A stretch of 64,000 nucleotides of DNA from Umbilicaria muhlenbergii (lineage: Eukaryota > Ascomycota > Lecanoromycetes > Umbilicariales > Umbilicariaceae), in contig KK106985.1 of the NCBI GenBank assembly GCA_000611775.1, positions 536,251 to 600,250 of the forward strand, read 5' to 3'. The translations under genes and the position numbers were made by a program. The notes under the pieces were generated by a model. It searched no databases. It saw only the letters and a program-made list of their open reading frames with translations, and was not told the DNA's origin. How positions within the stretch are numbered: the stretch's first letter is position 1; each line of letters starts with the position of its first letter. This document shows positions 1-10,689 of the stretch, in pieces.

Positions 1-735
1 CCTTGAACTCAGTCGCTTCATGACCTCGATGTCCAGCGGCTTCAGAGTGTGTCCGGTAGGTCTTATGAAATAGAGGCATGCGTGCACGCGAAGGTCGATC
101 TTATCACCCCGGCGAGGCTGTTGCTCTTGGAGCATGTACGACTCATGTTGGTCGTCAAGGAACTCGATGATGGGCATCCACGAATCTCGGTTGTTCACGT
201 AGTCGCCAAAGCCCGGTGTATCAATCACAGTTAAACGGACTGTTCCTCCCATCAATTCCATGTCCTATCGGAGAAGGGCTGTGAAGTTGTCACCTTTGAA
301 GAATTTTTCCTCCAGCTCTGCCTTGGTGATCTCAATTTCAACGGTCTTGTCGACTTGCTTTGCGTGACGACGCTTATGATCGGCGTAGTTCTTGATGGTA
401 GTTGAGAATAGCGTATTGATGAAGGTTGTCTTTCCGAGTCCTGACTCGCCTGCGACCTACAATATATTAGACTTGATCTAGGTTGCTGATGATGACAGGA
501 TATTACCATGATGGTAAAGGCAGCTCCTCGCTTTGCCACGATCTTGTGCCTGTAGCACTCAGTCAGTGCATATCTCAAAGTCCCAATATCGACGAAGCCC
601 TGACCTCTGGTTGGGAAGCTGCTCGCGAGGACGATGTCAGTCTATTCTCAGAGTCCATTGGGCGTATCATAGAGATCCTGAACGTACGTTTGCAATCCCA
701 ATGGGCGAAGCGGCCTCAGACGTTACCCCTGCCAT
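1..735 (-). CDS. cdc12: Septin GTPase, Cdc12-like, 3' end cut by window edge
   Basis: Septins polymerise at the cell cortex and bud neck or septum and scaffold cytokinesis. Five exons are visible: 688-735, 618-605 (a 14-nt microexon), 549-507, 456-294 and 239 to the window edge, with GT..AG introns of 69, 55, 50 and 54 bp. Spliced, they give about 169 residues in one frame. G1 GESGLGKT lies at residues 38-45 and G3 DTPG at 96-99. The N-terminal GIANLPNQRHKIV and the later ACLYFIRPTGHTLKPLD are septin signatures, and GIxNLPNQR resembles yeast Cdc12 best as I recall it. G4 and the coiled-coil tail lie off the window. The start is the first ATG, 16 codons before intron 1. Family is certain; assignment to the Cdc12 subgroup is probable. 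Confidence 0.9.
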
Positions 736-1272
736 GATACAGCGAGTATTTCCACACGTATCAAGATCACCTTTCCCCGTACAACCGAGCGCAAAGCTGG
801 ACAGTTGAAGGGAAGCGCGGAGAGGTAGTCTCAAGGATGCGGTCGTAGTAATCAGAGGCTGGAAAGTGAGGAGTGAGGACTGGTCGCGGACTCAGAGCGT
901 AGAGCGGGCTGCTCCTATTTCTCGTCCCTGGAATTGGCCTTGAGGAGTGCGCTACGCCCAATCTGGCCTAGCTCGCCCTCGCCTAATCTCACTTAGTCAA
1001 TCTGTATCCGCACGTGATCCGCTGGCTCTGACTCGGAGTACTCCGGACTGCGGGCGTGGATGAATGATATGCCTAGTTCAGCGCTACGGGAGTACGGGGC
1101 CGAGCCCGCAATGTTTTTTAGTCATGCCCTCAGACGGAGGTCCTTGAGGCTGTGATGAAAGCTTGCCGTCCCTACCGTAGCATTTCCAGCTCGTCGTTAA
1201 CCGGAAAGTGAGGAAGAACACAATGCCTGGATTCGTTATCCCTCTACCCCTGTCCTAGTGGTATCCGTAAGC
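736..1272. promoter_or_regulatory. Shared upstream region of the septin and PWP2 genes
   Basis: These 537 bp separate two divergent start codons, so they should contain both promoters. Composition is GC-balanced with normal CG content. I see no clear TATA box and no supported ORF. Short open frames here are shadows or chance. Confidence 0.6.
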
Positions 1273-4144
1273 ATGAAGACCGATTTCAAGGTATGCCCGT
1301 CACTGCACCCGCTCTCTTCTCTACTTACGTTGGCGTATAGTTCTCTAATCTTCTTGGGACAGTGTACTGCAAGGGCAATCTTCTCTTCACCCCAGATGGC
1401 ACCTGCCTCCTTTCGCCCGTCGGCAACCGTGTCACCGTCTTTGACTTGATCAAGTAACCTAGACCTTCCCTCTTCGTGTAGCTGAACCACGAGACAGCTT
1501 GACTAACGGATCTAGTAACAAGTCATACACGCTCCCCTTCGCTCATCGCCGTAACATCTCCCGTATAGCCCTCACCCCACGAGGGAACCTCCTTCTCTCA
1601 GTCGACGAAGATGGCCGCGCAGTCCTCACAAATCTCCCGCGTCGGCTCGCGTTATACCACTTCTCCTTCAAGGGGCCTGTCACCGCGCTGTCCTTCTCTC
1701 CCTCGGGTCGGCACTTTGCCGTAGGGCTTGGCCGGCATGTGGAATTATGGCAAACGCCTTCGACTCCAGACTCTGGCGCAGACGGAGAGCTAGAGTTTGC
1801 GCCGTTTGTTCGTCATCGAGTACACGCCGGGCATCATGACGTGGTACATAGCGTGGAATGGTCCAGCGATTCCCGGTTCTTTCTCAGTGCAGCAAAAGAC
1901 CTCACCGCAAGGATATGGAGTCTAAACCCAGAAGAAGGGTTTGTACCAACGACCTTGGCTGGTCATAAGGAAGGGGTCCTTGGGGCATGGTTCTCGAGTG
2001 ACCAGGAATCGGTAGGGTGCCTTGTCTGCGACGATGGCGGCGGTGTTGACCGTTGAACCCAGATATACACCGTCAGCCAAGACGGTGCCCTTTTTCGATG
2101 GGCATATGTGGCGAAGACGGGCCATATGGACGTCGGCGACGTGCCAGAAGGGTATGATCTCTCATTGCGGTGGAGGATTGTCCAGCGCCACTACTTCATG
2201 CAGAACGATGCGAAAGTCAAATGTGCAGCTTACCACTCTTCCTCGAAGCTACTTGTTGCCGGGTTCTCAAACGGTCTATTCGGCTTATATGAATTGCCCG
2301 AGTTCAACATGATTCATACATTAAGGTAGTCCTTCTTACGAGCCACACCTCCTACTGCTGTTCACTCATAATTCCTTAGCATCTCCCAGGACGACATAGA
2401 CTTCGTGACGATCAACAAGACGGGGGAATGGCTAGCCTTCGGAGCTTCGAAGCTTGGTCAGCTGCTTGTCTGGGAGTGGCAGTCCGAATCTTACATCTTG
2501 AAGCAGCAGGGACATTTTGACTCCATGAATGCCCTTGTTTACTCTCCCGATGGCCAGCGCATTATCACTACCGCCGATGACGGTAAGATCAAGGTCTGGG
2601 ATGTCCAATCCGGCTTCTGTATCGTGACATTCACGGAGCACACAAGTGGTGTGACCGCTTGCCAGTTCGCGAAAAGGGGAAACGTCTTATTCACAGCCAG
2701 CTTGGACGGGTCTATAAGAGCATGGGATCTAATCAGATACCGAAATTTCAAGACGTTCACGGCCCCTACAAGGTTTTCGTTTTCCAGCCTAGCAGTCGAC
2801 CCGAGCGGTGAAGTCATCTGTGCTGGTTCCTTGGATTCCTTTGATATTCACATCTGGTCCGTGCAGACCGGCCAATTGCTAGACCAGCTCGCAGGACACG
2901 AGGGACCAGTTGTGGCATTGGACTTCGCACCAAACGGAAGTACTGTAGTTAGCGGGAGCTGGGATCGTACCGTACGGATATGGAGTATCTTTGGCAGGAC
3001 GCAGACCAGTGAGCCGTTGCAGCTGCAGGCGGATGTGCTTGATGTCGCCTTTCGTCCAGATTCGAACCAAATAGCTGTCTCAACCTTGGACGGCCAGTTG
3101 ACGTTCTGGTCAGTGTCCGATGCGAGCCAGCAGGCCGGTGTTGATGGTCGTCGTGATGTTTCAGGAGGTCGCAAACTCACTGATCGTCGAACCGCAGCCA
3201 ATGCTGCAGGTAGCAAAGCTTTTGGCGCCATCAAATATAGTGCGGACGGGACATGTATCCTAGCAGGTGGCACCAGCAAGTACATATGCCTCTATGACGT
3301 CCAATCGGACACCTTGGTCAAAAAATTCACTGTCTCTGTTAACCTGTCATTAGATGGGACCCAGGAATTCTTGAACAGTCGGAACCTAACAGAAGCTGGC
3401 CCGGCAGGCTTGATAGACGATCAAGGTGAGGCATCAGACCTGGAAGATCGCATAGACCGGACGTTACCAGGTTCTAGCCGCGGTGACCTGTCGAAGCGGA
3501 AGGCTCGCCCTGAAGTCCGTGTCGCCGCCGTTGGATTTTCCCCAACAGGGAGAGCCTTTTGCGCAGCTTCTACGGAGGGCCTTCTCGTCTATTCGCTAGA
3601 CCATGGTCTTCAATTCGACCCCTTTGATCTCGATATCAATATCACTCCCGCCAGTACGCTGGAAGCATTAGCAGAGTGTGACTACCTACGCGCTCTCGTC
3701 ATGGCCTTCCGGCTGAACGAGAGGCCCTTGATTCGCCAGGTTCATGAGGCGATACCCGCGGCCGATATTCCTCTCGTTGTGAAAAGGCTACCGACTGTCT
3801 ACCTTGCGCGCTTACTAAGGTTCGTCGCCCAGGCTACGGACGAAACTCCCCACCTCGAGTTCAATCTCTTATGGATCGAGGCGTCGCTGAGCGCACATGG
3901 TCGCTATTTGAAGGACAACAGCGGGGCATTCTCTGCGGAAATGAGGACGGTGCAGAGAGCCGTTAGCAGAATTCAAACGGATCTAGCCAGGATGGCGGAC
4001 GACAACATTTACGCGCTCGATTACTTGCTTTCGCAGCCCATGGTAATGCCCAAGCGTGACGTTGTGGAGGAAGTGAAAGTTCTGAGGAATGGGCATGATG
4101 ACTCGATGGATGTAGAGGAATGGATTGGTCTTGACGATGGCTAA
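1273..4144 (+). CDS. PWP2: Periodic tryptophan protein 2 (Pwp2/Utp1), U3 snoRNP WD-repeat protein
   Basis: Pwp2 is a core subunit of the UTP-B complex of the nucleolar small-subunit processome, needed for 18S rRNA processing. Exons are 1273-1290, 1341-1453, 1516-2011, 2063-2325 and 2380-4144, with introns of 50, 62, 51 and 54 bp. They encode 884 residues, close to the roughly 920 of yeast Pwp2. The start MKTDFKFSNLLGTVY and the block SYTLPFAHRRNISRIAL are typical of the family. Many WD40 repeats follow, for example VWEWQSESYILKQQGH and VRIWSIF, and then the C-terminal Utp12-type helical domain (LRALVMAFRLNERPLI). Intron 2 has a good branch-point match (gactaac, 1501-1507). The stop lies 195 bp from the stop of the convergent SNW1 gene. 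It appears intact. Confidence 0.96.
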
Positions 4145-4339
4145 AAATGTACTTAGGATCGCCGGGATCTTTGGATCCCGCTCGTAAGAATATGATCAAG
4201 CTTGTGTGGAGAGACAGGTTACTGAATTCTCAGAAGGCGTCATTAGGTCTTGCCTACCTGCGGCCAAATGCAGCAGTTGATATCTAACGTGTCCCTGACT
4301 CCTACGCCATGCTGTAGACATAAATTCCATTGTCGGGTC

Positions 4340-6184
4340 TCACCTGTTATCATCCTCATCCACCCTGGCTCGCTTTGACGCTCTCGATTCAGGCTCCTGC
4401 ACTCCATATCTCTTGCTACCCGCCGCTTCACCCGTAGCGGTCCTTATCATTTCGTCGATATTAAAGGGGTCGGCCGTGTCCTTTTCGAACTGTACAGGTC
4501 CATCCCGCGCCTGTTAAAACGGGCGAGTCAGCAAAGTCCAACTAGCTAGCCCCTGTGACTCTCTTACCTCTGCTTCACCGGCCCCTTTGAAGCCTTCTTT
4601 GGCCTTTCCGAGTACTTCGAACCGATTACTCTTCTGGATCTTGTCAAATTCTGCCCCGCCACCCTCGTTATCGTCATCGTCCATGTTGGCTCGTGATCTG
4701 TAAATGCTGCTGATGGCATCTTGTGCTGCAAACAATGGCTTGTCGTATGCTTGATCTTCATTGAAACCAGTATCAAATCCACTGGTCAGATTGAACAACC
4801 GCGAGTCCCACATTGACTCCGTGGACTGTGTTGGTTTTGCTAGTCCCAGGGCCACCTTTTCAGAGATGTCGCGGTCCTGCTCCCTCGCCATCATCTGAAT
4901 CCGACGCTCGGTGCCCATTCGTGACTGCCGCAGTTGCTTTTCATGCTCCTGACGTCGTTCCCGCCGCATCTGCTCACGCTCTCTTGCAGCCTCATCGTCT
5001 CCACTGTCTGACCGACCTGATGAGGACGCTGATCGGCTTCGGCTCCTACTGTACGACCGCGCACGGGAATCCCGCCTACCGGCTCCAGCGCGTTCTTCCC
5101 GGGCTTTCTGAGCCAACATGCGTAGATGCTCTTCCTTCTGGGCCTTTTCTTTTTCCGCGAGTTTTTGCTGCATCAATGCTCGCTGCTTCACCTCCTCTCT
5201 AGCATGCCTGTCGGCTGTGAAAAGCGCTTCCGCGAACTGAGCGAACTTGTCATTTATGCTGACATCCTGTAGACCCCGGCCATCAGCTGCTAGGCGCTTG
5301 TCCAAAGGTACCGTGTACCCCTTGGGATTCTTCCAGTTTGAAATTGGTGGAGGTATCTTCCACGCTTCCTGGTCCTCCGCAGTAAGTTTTCGCGGCGGTG
5401 AATGCATAACGGGTGGTGGTGGTGACGGTGGTCCGCGAGGAATCTTCTTGTGCTTGAACTTGGGAGGCTCCATGGGGTCTTGCTGCCTTTCAACAATTTT
5501 CATGATTCTGTCGTTTTTCCTAGTCGCATCGCCCATTTGGTTCGCTGGCGTATATCGCACATACGTCGGGTCACTTCTGCTGGTTCCCTTCACGTTTTTG
5601 GGCTTCTGTGCTGCCACGGCTCCTGACACAAGCGTCGCCAAAGCGATTTTCGTCCTCTCGGTCGCTGCCGCAACCTCCTCTTCTGATGGTCTGTCTAGTG
5701 AGATCTCTCCAACGTCTGCCCGTTGACGGAGCGGAATGAGGTCCTTAAAGGAGGCATGGACGATGCGCTGATCATTATGCCCTTGCCGTGCGATTGCATC
5801 GTACTTCACTCTTCCCTCAGCATCGACTTGCACGGCCAAACCGTTAGAGGTCGAAGAGCCTTTGCGACCCATGTCGAGTGGATACTGTGCTACCGGTACC
5901 TCTGGAAACGCCCCGCCATCGCCATAGTCTTCTGCTGAGCGAGGGCGCCAGCCTGACCGTTGTCCATATGCCGGCGGTCCAGCCCTCTGAAAGCCAGTCA
6001 GTAAGGCAGGCATATACGTATCCACTGGCATCATTACCTTCAGCACCATCTGCGTCTCGTCCAGCAAGCCTGCACCTAGAACCCGGGGACCTTTGGACTG
6101 TGCATGATTTGGGACCTCTTCATTTTCTCCAGTGTACTTCGGTTTCGGCAGTACCCGCGAGAGGGATGTCGCAATAGAGGTCAT
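4340..6184 (-). CDS. SNW1: SNW-domain splicing factor (SKIP/Prp45)
   Basis: SNW1/Prp45 belongs to the Prp19-associated spliceosome and also acts in transcription. The long exon 6184-4568 and the terminal exon 4510-4340 flank a 57-bp intron (gtaaga..aacag), giving 595 residues. The family signature SNWKNPKGYTVPLDKR lies at about residues 282-297. Before it come DPTYVRYTPANQ and a proline-rich PPKFKHKKIPRGPPSPPPP segment; after it come a charged helix and an Arg/Ser-rich stretch. The last exon supplies GPVQFEKDTADPFNIDEMI and a basic end. Without splicing, the frame would run into intron sequence and stop at 4514. An upstream TTG at 6199 is not needed: the ATG at 6184 begins MTSIATSLSRVLPKP, the usual N-terminal style. 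It appears intact. Confidence 0.95.
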
Positions 6185-6996
6185 GTTTAAGGCTTTCAAG
6201 AGGAACGACAGATGCGAAGTTTCGGTGTAACAGCCAGGGCAAGTGTTGATCGCGTTGTCAAGGCTGAGGTTTTAAAATCCGCATACTAACTTTTGGTGCA
6301 TTGTTGGCCCGTGCACACCTTCACCTTACATTGAGATTGTTAACTCATGCATAGAATGATGGAAAATATTTGAGCTTCACACCCCGTGTCACCTGTTAGA
6401 CATCCCTCCCACATCATAGGCACGACGTAGGTGAGATCCAGTTGGTTCATCACTAGCGTCTAGCGATTTAGGCAGTTTATTTTTCAATCTTATAACAATG
6501 CAATATCAGTGTCGTGTCCTTCTATACAAATACAACATGAGAGAAATTTTTTTGAGATCTTGAACTTTTATCTCTTTGTAACAATTATGTAGTAAACCTT
6601 ACATTGTATATGCATATAAAATTATTTTTGTCTTTGCTCTCCTTGCTCTTTAAAATTCATATTTTGTATATGAAAGAACTTATTACAACAGATTTTTGCA
6701 TTTATTATATTTGTATTTTTTAATATGTAAGCTTTTTGTCATAATATAATAAGATATTTAACCTAGTATTTTTTAATTACTTGACAACTCACAGTAAAAT
6801 TTATACTTATATTTATCTTTACCCCTTTAGTATTAGTTTTATACAAATAAAGTAATTATCAAGCTGTAGCACACAGTGATGCAGTTAAATTAATTAAACA
6901 CAACTGTAATATTATATAAAAGTATTATTAAAAATGATAGTTAAGTCTGCTTTCATAATAATTTTTTAACTCAGCAGGTGATTAAAGTTGATTAAT
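6185..6996. other. SNW1 upstream region grading into an AT-rich spacer
   Basis: 6185 to about 6475 has gene-like composition and should hold the SNW1 promoter. From about 6480 the sequence becomes strongly AT-rich with almost no CG and no readable frame, up to the first LTR at 6997. No transposon motif was recognised in 6480-6996. Confidence 0.6.
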
Positions 6997-7224
6997 TATG
7001 AAATTATAACATCCCTTATTAGAAAGAGAAGTATAGTCAAGGTTCATGACAGCATGAGATATAAATGTATAAAGGTTATATGATCTTAACTATATAAAAC
7101 TAATAATTAAGGAATGAAGATGAGATTAAGCAGTACAGAGTTTTCATGTGATTCATTAATGCTGTTAAGTCACTTGTAAAGCACACACTCTACACAAGTC
7201 TTGAATTATCATTAACTCATGACA
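6997..7224 (-). repeat. 3' LTR of Gypsy-B (228 bp)
   Basis: This aligns without gaps to the LTRs at 61857-62084 and, inverted, at 16847-17074 and 23458-23685. The expected TG terminus is mutated to TA. An internal stretch (tatataaaactaataa) may be a TATA region. Differences among the four copies that I compared are transitions. Confidence 0.88.
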
Positions 7225-7602
7225 ATTGCCTCCTCCTTATACGTCAGCCCTTCAGCGCAGAAAGGTGAGTGATCATTGAAAAACTCAATTAATTATTGAA
7301 TCAGTGACATGACGCTGACGCTGATTAAGTGAGGTGATAGTGAGGTGAGTTAATCATGTGAATGTGAAAACCCTGAGGAGCAGAGCAGCAGCAGTGAAGT
7401 CACAGCAATGAAATCATGACAGTGTTATAATAACACTACTCAGATCATGAGTGATGATATCATAATAAAAGCTTCAAGATATAAATATTATCAACTCCTC
7501 AACCTTCTGTCATCAACTTTTGTGAGAGCAGCAACACATCATCACAACATCATTTACACACCCTTAAATCACATCTTCTTCATCATCACAACATCAGTCA
7601 TC

Positions 7603-8229
7603 ATGCCTGTAAATCAGAGAAACAGGCTCTGCACATGTGTGATTAATGCATGACATCATATAGCGCTCACTCATTATTAAGCGCTTCACAGACTCTCATG
7701 CATACTTCATTGAATCATTTTGCCTCTGATGCAGTCATCATTTCACTGAAGATATCATGCAGGTTTGTGATATTCATGTGAATGTTAAGTGCATGTACTG
7801 TGTCAACCTTCATAAAGTTTGTCTTTTAATAAATTTAACATGCTCATCTGTTGTACTTCACTGATGATTCAAGGTCTCTGCATGATTCATGTGCAAGATA
7901 AACATATTAATCTGCTTAATTAATAAAATTAATATTAATGCTCCTTCACCTGCCCTCCTGACTGCCCTCAAGGCATGTCAAAAGTGTTATAATAAGAAGA
8001 TTACAGCACATCTTTATGTTGCTGACTGTCATCAGAAGCTGTTGAAATTAAAGTTTATTATTAAAGTCAACCTCCTGCTTCTTAAGCAGATCAAGTGTAT
8101 TAATGTCATTCTTGAAGATATCTTAAATATCATGAGATACTTAATTTAATCCTCTTCTCTGCACCTCTTCTCTGACTGTTAAGATCAGTTAACTTGCATT
8201 TAATTTTAAAAGCATTTGCCTGCTGTCAT

Positions 8230-8263
<34 letters not shown>

Positions 8264-8356
8264 GATTTTTCTCCTTTCAAGAAGTCAGAGGGATCAGAGG
8301 AATCAAAGAAGAATGATGAAAATGAGAAGAAAGACAACAATGATGAAGAAGAATAA
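7603..8356 (+). pseudogene. Antisense cargo gene of Gypsy-B (copy 1)
   Basis: Not a recognised family. It lies between the pol end and the 3' LTR and runs opposite to gag-pol. It starts ATGCCTGTAA, where the other copies have a clean GTAAGT donor after MP. The longest surviving block is the 86-codon frame at 7889-8149, containing KCYNKKITAHLYVADCHQKL. An aspartate run (GAT repeats near 8230-8260) and the acidic tail SEGSEESKKNDENEKK follow, ending TAA at 8354-8356. TAA and TGA codons interrupt this copy. A TATA-like ataaatatta lies about 120 bp upstream. Function is unknown; an acidic nuclear protein is only a guess. Confidence 0.65.
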
Positions 8357-8600
8357 ATAATGTTTTACTGACATTTTGTTGATCTTGTATAACAATTCTT
8401 TTTCAGTCTGCTTTAATTTGTCATTATAGTAATAATAATATTATGCTTTCCTTGTACTTTGCTGATGATTCATCTTTTTTAATGAATTTATCATTCTTGA
8501 TCCTTGCTGTAAATCACTTATAAGGTCTTGATAAAATCTGTAAAACCCTTTGAGGAAAATCAGAAAAGAGTGTTTTTATAACATCAGTTAAATCTTCCTT

Positions 8601-9398
8601 GATCACTTCTTTCTACACTCATTTAATTTATTATTAAAGGTTGATCACATTTCCTGCACATCTTTTAAGTTCTTTTTTAACACTTATTGATCATATTCTT
8701 CTGATCAACCCTTTCATTTCACTTTGTACAGGATTTCATTTCTGAATTTTCAGCAGTTTAAAATCTCTTCAACTTTGTATTCTTCTTCATCATCAATTAA
8801 CTTTGAAGATGACAATAATGATTCAAAGTCATCATCAGCTCTGCACTGATATGACTTCAAGTAAGAGATATGAAAGACATTATGAATCTGATAAATGAGC
8901 AGTAAAGTTAACTTGTAAGTCTGCTTTTCTATTAAGTCTTCAATCTGAAATGATTTAATGAATTTGTGAAACAGTTTTCTACTAAAGCGCTTCTGTAATA
9001 AGTTATTCATGAATAACATTATCAAGTCTCTCACATTATAGGTCTTGAGTTTATGTTTAACATCATAATATTTTGCCTGAGATTTAATTATATTTTCTCA
9101 TCATTGTGATAGTGCTTTCTGTATGTCATGAAATCATTTCACTTAATTTTTAACTGCAGGTACCTCTTTTTTCTTGAAGTCATTCTCAACTTCAAATCTT
9201 ACTTCTGAATGATAAGCATACATGACATAGAAAGAGCTACATTTTATTGATGTTTATGTTTCATTGTTGTAAGTGAATTCTGTTAAGAGTAAAAAGTTCA
9301 TTCAGTTGTCTTGTTCATCTGCATAATAATAATGAAGATAATGCTTTAAGGTTTAATTTTGCTGTTCTGTCTGCCTGTTCATCTGTGAGTGAAAAGCA
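8601..9398 (-). pseudogene. Gypsy-B integrase C-terminus and chromodomain
   Basis: The minus-strand frame reads the integrase C-terminal part, as in Gypsy-A, and then a chromodomain beginning DDEEEYKVEEILNC. The 94-codon block at 8750-9034 is the longest open part. The reading ends abruptly at the hAT target site and resumes at 16386. Chromodomains guide chromovirus integration to methylated-histone chromatin (family knowledge). The copy is dead, with many TGA codons. Confidence 0.88.
9391..9398. repeat. Left 8-bp target-site duplication of the hAT element (GAAAAGCA)
   Basis: It is identical to 16386-16393. In the uninterrupted Gypsy-A integrase the same position occurs once (GAAAGGCA in the matching orientation), so this is a true duplication. 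Confidence 0.93.
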
Positions 9399-9719
9399 TA
9401 TGATGACTGTTGAGATGAGATGAGATTAAATTTTTAATTTTTGTCTCATCCTGATCTTGTCCTGTCTCAGTGATGATTTTTCAGTTTCATTCTGATCTTG
9501 TTAATAAAATGAGACAAGAATAGTTCTGTTGTCTCTGCATCATTGATATGTCATGATGACAGTAACTTAAACCTAACCTAAAAAGGCTTGATACAATATT
9601 ACATTAAGATAGATGTCATTTAAGGAGTCATCAGTTTACATTTCATAATAAATCATTACATTTGATTATTAAAATTATTGAATTGAGTCTTAATATAGTC
9701 TGCGCATGACTAACTGTAT

Positions 9720-10462
9720 CTACTGAATCAAAGCACCAAATCCACTCATATACTGCTTCACAAGTGTCAAATCCTTTGACTGTATTATGATATACTTGCT
9801 GTGAATAACGGCAAGTTGAGTGTCTAGATAAAAGTTGAATTAGTATAACATTAAAAATAAGAGGTTAAAACTTTCATTTTTAAAGAAGAATATCATGTAC
9901 CCTTCTGCTGCTTCTTGCAGTGCCTTCAATGTAATACACTGTATCTGAAAGCTCATGTCCTCAGTAGACATCATTTCAGTCATGATCTCATGAACAATTC
10001 TACTGAATGAGGCTTTTGAAATGAGGAGATCTGTCAACTTTTGATATTATTTGATTTCATGCAGCACTTGAACTGTACAATCATTGAGATAAATCATTAG
10101 AATTGATCATTACTATGCTGATATAACTTATCATCAGGCCGTGCAGCAGGTTTAAGCATTATAAGCTTTTCAATTAAATGTGAAGTTCTTGCTGCTCTTG
10201 CAGCAGCATCAGCTGTTCTTCATGCATGAATATTAATACAATACTGTGTCAAGCGCTGTTGATAATTGATGATGAAAATGACAGTGATGATGAGAATGAC
10301 TTATGTGTTGATTTTCTTCTTTCTAGAATTAACCTTGGCCTTGACCTTGACATGTACAGCATGAGCTGAACTAGCTTTTGCTTTTTCTTTTGCAGCAGTC
10401 TTTTCATCAGTTACTGAGGCTTTTCAGGGTGCTTTGATTATTATTTGTTTCATTCATGTCAT
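9720..10462 (-). pseudogene. Histone H3-family gene (possibly CenH3-like) carried inside the hAT element
   Basis: The minus strand from the ATG at 10462 reads MTWMKQIIIKAPWKA, the H3 tail ARTKQTARK with Arg-to-TGA and Ala/Thr/Arg changes expected from transitions. A Lys/Ala-rich tail follows. After two inferred introns comes LHEIK*YQKLTDLLISKASF, matching the H3 REIRRYQKSTELLIRKLPF region, then ALQEAAEGYM (H3 ALQEASEAYL). After a third intron VIHSKYIIIQSKDLTL matches AIHAKRVTIMPKDIQL, with stop TAG at 9720-9722. Inferred length is about 190 residues against 136 for H3: the tail is longer and the EI..ALQ segment about four residues longer, as loop 1 of CenH3 can be. The C-terminus (MSGFGALIQ) is unlike H3. 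Introns argue against a retrocopy. Now mutated. Confidence 0.85.
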
Positions 10463-10689
10463 TCTGAAATGTTAGAAATGATCATTATGTTGAGAATACA
10501 GAATCTACATGTTATGAACTGATGATTTATTGTGATAATGAATGATGTTGAGATCATAAAGTGAGTGAAGGTCATGATGTTATTTCAGTATCACATGCTT
10601 TTATGTTAAGCTTAAAGTGTGCATTAATAAGATCATGTTAATATTATCCTCATCTTAAATTCCTGTCACTCCTCACCTTAATTATTCAC

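Noticed and set aside
1-1000. Open frames on the plus strand at 49-234, 483-737 and 533-808 and on the minus strand at 767-961
   Set aside because: They overlap septin exons and introns in wrong frames or the promoter, and show no family pattern.
4514-6199. SNW1 as a single 561-codon frame starting at a TTG (6199) and stopping at 4514
   Set aside because: The first ATG (6184) fits the family, and a 57-bp GT..AG intron leads to a terminal exon with the conserved ADPFNIDEMI end.
8229-8262. (GAT)n trinucleotide tracts here, near 22430-22450 and 63088-63105, as microsatellites
   Set aside because: They sit at the same place in three copies of one gene and encode its Asp run, so they are part of that coding sequence.
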